Assembly: GCA_964496705.1 (NCBI GenBank) | Contig: CAZCBJ010000203.1 | Location: 1-7,085 of the forward strand | Direction of reading: 5' to 3' | Source: CAZCBJ01 sp964496705 | GTDB lineage: Bacteria > Chloroflexota > Anaerolineae > Anaerolineales > Anaerolineaceae | DNA length: 7,085 nucleotides | Part shown: positions 4,639-7,085 of the stretch, one piece after another | Position numbering within the stretch: the stretch's first letter is position 1 | Layout: each line of letters starts with the position of its first letter | Made by a program: the position numbers and the translations under genes | The notes under the pieces: model-generated | Databases searched by the model: none | Seen by the model: the letters and a program-made list of their open reading frames with translations, nothing else | Told to the model about the DNA's origin: nothing

Positions 4639-5610
4639 ATGACGCGCCTGCCACCCCTTCGCGAACTCGAGCCGGACACCGCCGGCTGGGCCTTCTACTA
4701 CTGCGCCGCCAAGGAGGTCCGCCAGGGGCGGGCCGGCGAATTCCTGTCGCTCACGCTCAGAGACGCCACCGGCAGCGTGCCGGCGCGGGTGTTCGACAAC
4801 ACGGCCACGCTGAAGGGCGAATTCGACGCCGGCGAGTTCGTCAAGGTCCAGGGACGCGCCTCGCTCTACAACAGCCAGCTCCAGCTGGTCGTCGAACGGA
4901 TCCGCCGCGTCAACGCCGACCAGGACCGCAAGGACGGCTTCCGCGAAGAGGACTGCGTCCTGGCGTCGCCGCGGCCGATTGCCGAGATGTGGGCCGAGCT
5001 CGACGCGATGGTCGCCGGGGTGCGCAACCCGCACGTCCGCGAACTTCTGCAGCGCGTCGTTCGGGACAACGACGCGCAATTGCGGGAGTGGCCGGCGGCG
5101 CAGACCGTGCATCACGCGTACCGGGGCGGCTTCCTCGAGCACGTCCTGCAGGTCGCGCGCGTCGCCCTGACGCTGGCCGACATCTACGGCGCCAACCGCG
5201 ACATCGTTGTCGCTGGCGCGCTCCTGCACGACATCGGGAAGCTGCAGGAGTTGAGCTACGACGGCACCACCACCTACTCGCGCGAGGGACGCCTGCTCGG
5301 CCACGTCGCCATGGGGCTCATCGTCGTTCGCGACGCAGCCCGCGCGATCCCCGGGTTCCCCGGCGCGCTGCTCACCCAGATCGAGCACATCGTTCTGTCG
5401 CACCACGGGTCGGCCGAGCTCGGCGCGCCGGTCGAGCCGATGACCGTCGAGGCGTTCATCCTGTCGGCCGTGGACGACCTCGACGCCAAGGTGCACCAGA
5501 TTCAGCGGGCGATCATGGACGACATCGGCGAATCCGAGTTCACCTCGTATCAATCGCGGTTCGGCCGGGCGTTCTTCAAGACGCCGCCGCGCGCCTCCGA
5601 GACCACGTGA
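4639..5610 (+). CDS. YhaM-like 3'-5' exoribonuclease (OB-fold + HD domain)
   Basis: A 323-residue protein, close to the roughly 314 residues of Bacillus subtilis YhaM, a metal-dependent 3'-5' exonuclease acting on RNA (and single-stranded DNA in vitro). The N-terminal nucleic-acid-binding OB fold spans about 15-92 (FLSLTLRDATGSVPARVFDN, then FVKVQGRASLYNSQLQLVVERI). A linker leads to an HD domain at about 155-290 with the metal ligands H168 (GGFLEHV), H197/D198 (LLHDIGK), H222, H255/H256 (LSHHGS) and D279 or D280 (SAVDDLDAK). HHAYRGGFLEH and LLHDIGK are hallmarks of this family. The set of metal ligands is complete, so it should be catalytically competent. Start ATG 4639 is supported by family length and by TAAAAT seven bases upstream. 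The sugar-porter gene follows five bases after the stop, so the two are probably cotranscribed. The family name is well supported; the in vivo RNA targets are unknown. Confidence 0.9.
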   Translation: MTRLPPLRELEPDTAGWAFYYCAAKEVRQGRAGEFLSLTLRDATGSVPARVFDNTATLKGEFDAGEFVKVQGRASLYNSQLQLVVERIRRVNADQDRKDGFREEDCVLASPRPIAEMWAELDAMVAGVRNPHVRELLQRVVRDNDAQLREWPAAQTVHHAYRGGFLEHVLQVARVALTLADIYGANRDIVVAGALLHDIGKLQELSYDGTTTYSREGRLLGHVAMGLIVVRDAARAIPGFPGALLTQIEHIVLSHHGSAELGAPVEPMTVEAFILSAVDDLDAKVHQIQRAIMDDIGESEFTSYQSRFGRAFFKTPPRASETT

Positions 5611-5615
5611 CGGCC

Positions 5616-6989
5616 ATGAAACCCCGCGTCGCCTTCTGGTCCCTGACGTCCGCGCTGGCGGGCTTCCTGTTCGGCTTCGACACCGTCGTGATCTCGGGGG
5701 CCGAGCAGACGATCCAGTCGCTGTGGCAGCTCAGCCCGGGCACCCACGGGCTGGCGATGGGGTCGGCGCTCTACGGGACCGTGCTCGGCGCGCTGCTGGG
5801 CGGCTGGCCCGCGGACCGGTTCGGCCGTCGGCCCACCCTGCTGTGGATCGGCATTCTATATTTCGTCTCGGCGATCTGGTCGGGGCTCGCGCCGGACGTG
5901 ACGTCCCTGATCGCCGCGCGGTTCATCGGCGGCGTGGGCGTCGGCATCTCGACGGTGGCCGCGCCGATGTACATCGCGGAGATCGCGCCGCCCGGCCATC
6001 GCGGACGGCTCGCGGGCCTGTTCCAGTTCAACATCGTGTTCGGCATCCTCGTCGCGTTCCTGTCGAACGCGCTCATCGCGCCCGTGGGCGCGCACGCCTG
6101 GCGCTGGATGCTGGGCATCGAAGCGGTGCCGGCGCTGATCTACGGCGCGCTGTGCCTGGTCATTCCCGAGAGCCCGCGCTGGCTGCTCGCCCGCAAGGGC
6201 GACCGGGCCGCCGGCATCCGCATCCTCGAGCGCCTCCAGCCGGACGCGGCGCGGGCCGCCATCGAGGCGACAGCGGACGAGATCCTCGCCAGCGCGCACG
6301 AGCAGGTGGAGACGCGGCGGTTCTGGACGCGGCACCTCCGCCTGCCAATCCTGCTCGCGTTCCTGCTCGCCTTCTTCAACCAGCTCTCCGGCATCAACGC
6401 CGTCCTGTATTTCGCGCCGCGGATCTTCGCGCTCGCCGGCCTGGCGAAACAGGCGGCGCTGCTCCAGTCGATCGGCATCGGGGTGACTAACCTCGTCTTC
6501 ACGTTCGTCGGCCTGTGGCTGATCGATCGCCTGGGCCGGCGCACGCTGCTCTACATCGGCTCGATCGGCTATATCGCATCGCTGGGCCTGACGGCGTGGG
6601 CGTTCTTCACCGGCCACTACGCCATCGTTCCCGCGTGCCTCTTCGCGTTCATCGCGTCGCACGCCGTCGGCCAGGGGGCAGTCATCTGGGTCTACATCGC
6701 CGAGATCTTCCCGAACCGCCATCGCGCGGAGGGTCAAACGCTGGGCTGCGCCACGCACTGGATCTTCGCCGCGCTGCTCACGACGTTCTTCCCCGGGATG
6801 GTCACCGCGTTCGCCCCCGGCTACGTCTTCCTGTTCTTCTGCGGGATGATGGTCCTGCAGCTCGTGTGGGTGAGCACGATGGTCATCGAGACGAGGGGCG
6901 TGCCGCTCGAGGAGATCGAACACCGGCTCCGCGGGCCGGCAACGGCCGCCCGGGACCGCGCGATCGACCCGGGGACCACGCCACGGTAG
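5616..6989 (+). CDS. Sugar-porter-family MFS transporter
   Basis: A 457-residue membrane protein of 12 predicted helices, probably a sugar/H+ symporter or facilitator related to XylE/GLUT proteins. Visible sugar-porter signatures are FGFDTVVISGA 19-29 after helix 1, GGWPADRFGRRP 62-73 between helices 2 and 3, RFIGGVGVG 102-110, PMYIAEIAPPGHRG 117-130, PESPRWL 184-190 after helix 6, NQLSGINAVLYFAP 255-268 in helix 7, DRLGRR 304-309, WVYIAEIFPNRHRAEG 358-373, and a final ETRG 425-428. The central cytoplasmic loop is about 191-240. The helix-7 motif reads NQ where sugar porters usually have QQ. Substrate cannot be assigned. ATG 5616 begins five bases after the exoribonuclease stop; an in-frame GTG at 5607 overlaps that stop. 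No Shine-Dalgarno is obvious, so translation may be coupled. The frame is open far upstream only because it runs antiphase through the preceding gene. Confidence 0.92.
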   Translation: MKPRVAFWSLTSALAGFLFGFDTVVISGAEQTIQSLWQLSPGTHGLAMGSALYGTVLGALLGGWPADRFGRRPTLLWIGILYFVSAIWSGLAPDVTSLIAARFIGGVGVGISTVAAPMYIAEIAPPGHRGRLAGLFQFNIVFGILVAFLSNALIAPVGAHAWRWMLGIEAVPALIYGALCLVIPESPRWLLARKGDRAAGIRILERLQPDAARAAIEATADEILASAHEQVETRRFWTRHLRLPILLAFLLAFFNQLSGINAVLYFAPRIFALAGLAKQAALLQSIGIGVTNLVFTFVGLWLIDRLGRRTLLYIGSIGYIASLGLTAWAFFTGHYAIVPACLFAFIASHAVGQGAVIWVYIAEIFPNRHRAEGQTLGCATHWIFAALLTTFFPGMVTAFAPGYVFLFFCGMMVLQLVWVSTMVIETRGVPLEEIEHRLRGPATAARDRAIDPGTTPR

Positions 6990-7057
6990 CCGCGCAGGAC
7001 ACGCGCCCCCCGGCAGACCGCCGTTCGAATCGCGGCCCGCGCGGCAGCGGGTCTGGG

Positions 7058-7063
7058 TATACT
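7058..7063 (+). promoter_or_regulatory. TATACT -10-like element for a gene beyond the right edge
   Basis: TATACT stands in an otherwise GC-rich 96-base tail (6990-7085) after the transporter stop and is followed by a ribosome-binding-like sequence. No TTGACA-like -35 is found 16-18 bases upstream. In 6990-7050 I see no clear terminator or other feature. Confidence 0.45.
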
Positions 7064-7071
7064 GGCACGCC

Positions 7072-7078
7072 GAGGAGG
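7072..7078 (+). promoter_or_regulatory. Strong Shine-Dalgarno (GAGGAGG) at the right edge
   Basis: GAGGAGG is followed by ATCG and TTG (7083-7085), where the window ends. Either that TTG or a start codon just past the edge begins the next plus-strand gene. The gene itself cannot be seen. Confidence 0.5.
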
Positions 7079-7085
7079 ATCGTTG

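Noticed and set aside
4606..5553. A 315-codon minus-strand frame opposite the exoribonuclease gene
   Set aside because: The plus strand encodes a complete OB-fold/HD protein; the antisense product has no domain and would overlap the divergent zinc-ribbon gene.
4989..5615. Upstream extension of the transporter frame to an ATG at 4989
   Set aside because: The extra 209 residues are Arg/Ala-rich, overlap the exoribonuclease in another frame, and precede a normal sugar-porter N-terminus at 5616.
5856..6923. A 355-codon minus-strand frame opposite the transporter
   Set aside because: Arg/Asp/Glu-rich antisense translation of hydrophobic membrane codons, a known artefact.

Overview
The window is a stretch of high-GC bacterial chromosome with dense, GC-rich-third-position coding on both strands. 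No phage, insertion sequence, CRISPR, tRNA or rRNA is visible. The gene set and codon use would fit Acidobacteriota (for example Vicinamibacteria) or another GC-rich soil lineage. This placement is an impression, not a demonstrated assignment.

Layout, left to right. (1) 1-296 (+): the 3' part of a small zinc-ribbon protein with a C-terminal membrane helix. (2) 325-1791 (-): an NtrC-class response regulator (receiver, sigma-54 AAA+ and Fis-type HTH). (3) 1885-3432 (-): a soluble PAS / histidine kinase / receiver hybrid kinase. (4) 3543-4316 (+): a HAD-fold, 5'-nucleotidase-like phosphatase, divergent from the kinase. (5) 4319-4588 (-): a second small zinc-ribbon protein resembling gene 1. (6) 4639-5610 (+): a YhaM-like OB-fold/HD-domain 3'-5' exoribonuclease, followed 5 bases later by (7) 5616-6989 (+): a sugar-porter-family MFS transporter. 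The last 96 bases hold a promoter-like and a ribosome-binding-like signal for a gene beyond the right edge.

The kinase and regulator form a plausible two-component pair: the PAS domain senses a cytoplasmic signal, and the regulator drives sigma-54 promoters that lie outside the window.

The most unusual feature is an AT-rich regulatory module with a near-perfect palindrome, core CACTCCGGGAGTG. The core occurs three times, only in non-coding DNA: once before the regulator (1829-1841) and twice in the divergent kinase/HAD intergenic region (3477-3489 and 3512-3524). The copies before the regulator and before the HAD gene share about 40 bases, including paired TAAGAA repeats and a downstream ATG. 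This suggests that kinase, regulator and HAD gene are under one shared control, possibly autoregulation. Several genes also have a TATAAT-like hexamer 6-7 bases before the start codon, which suggests leaderless transcripts.
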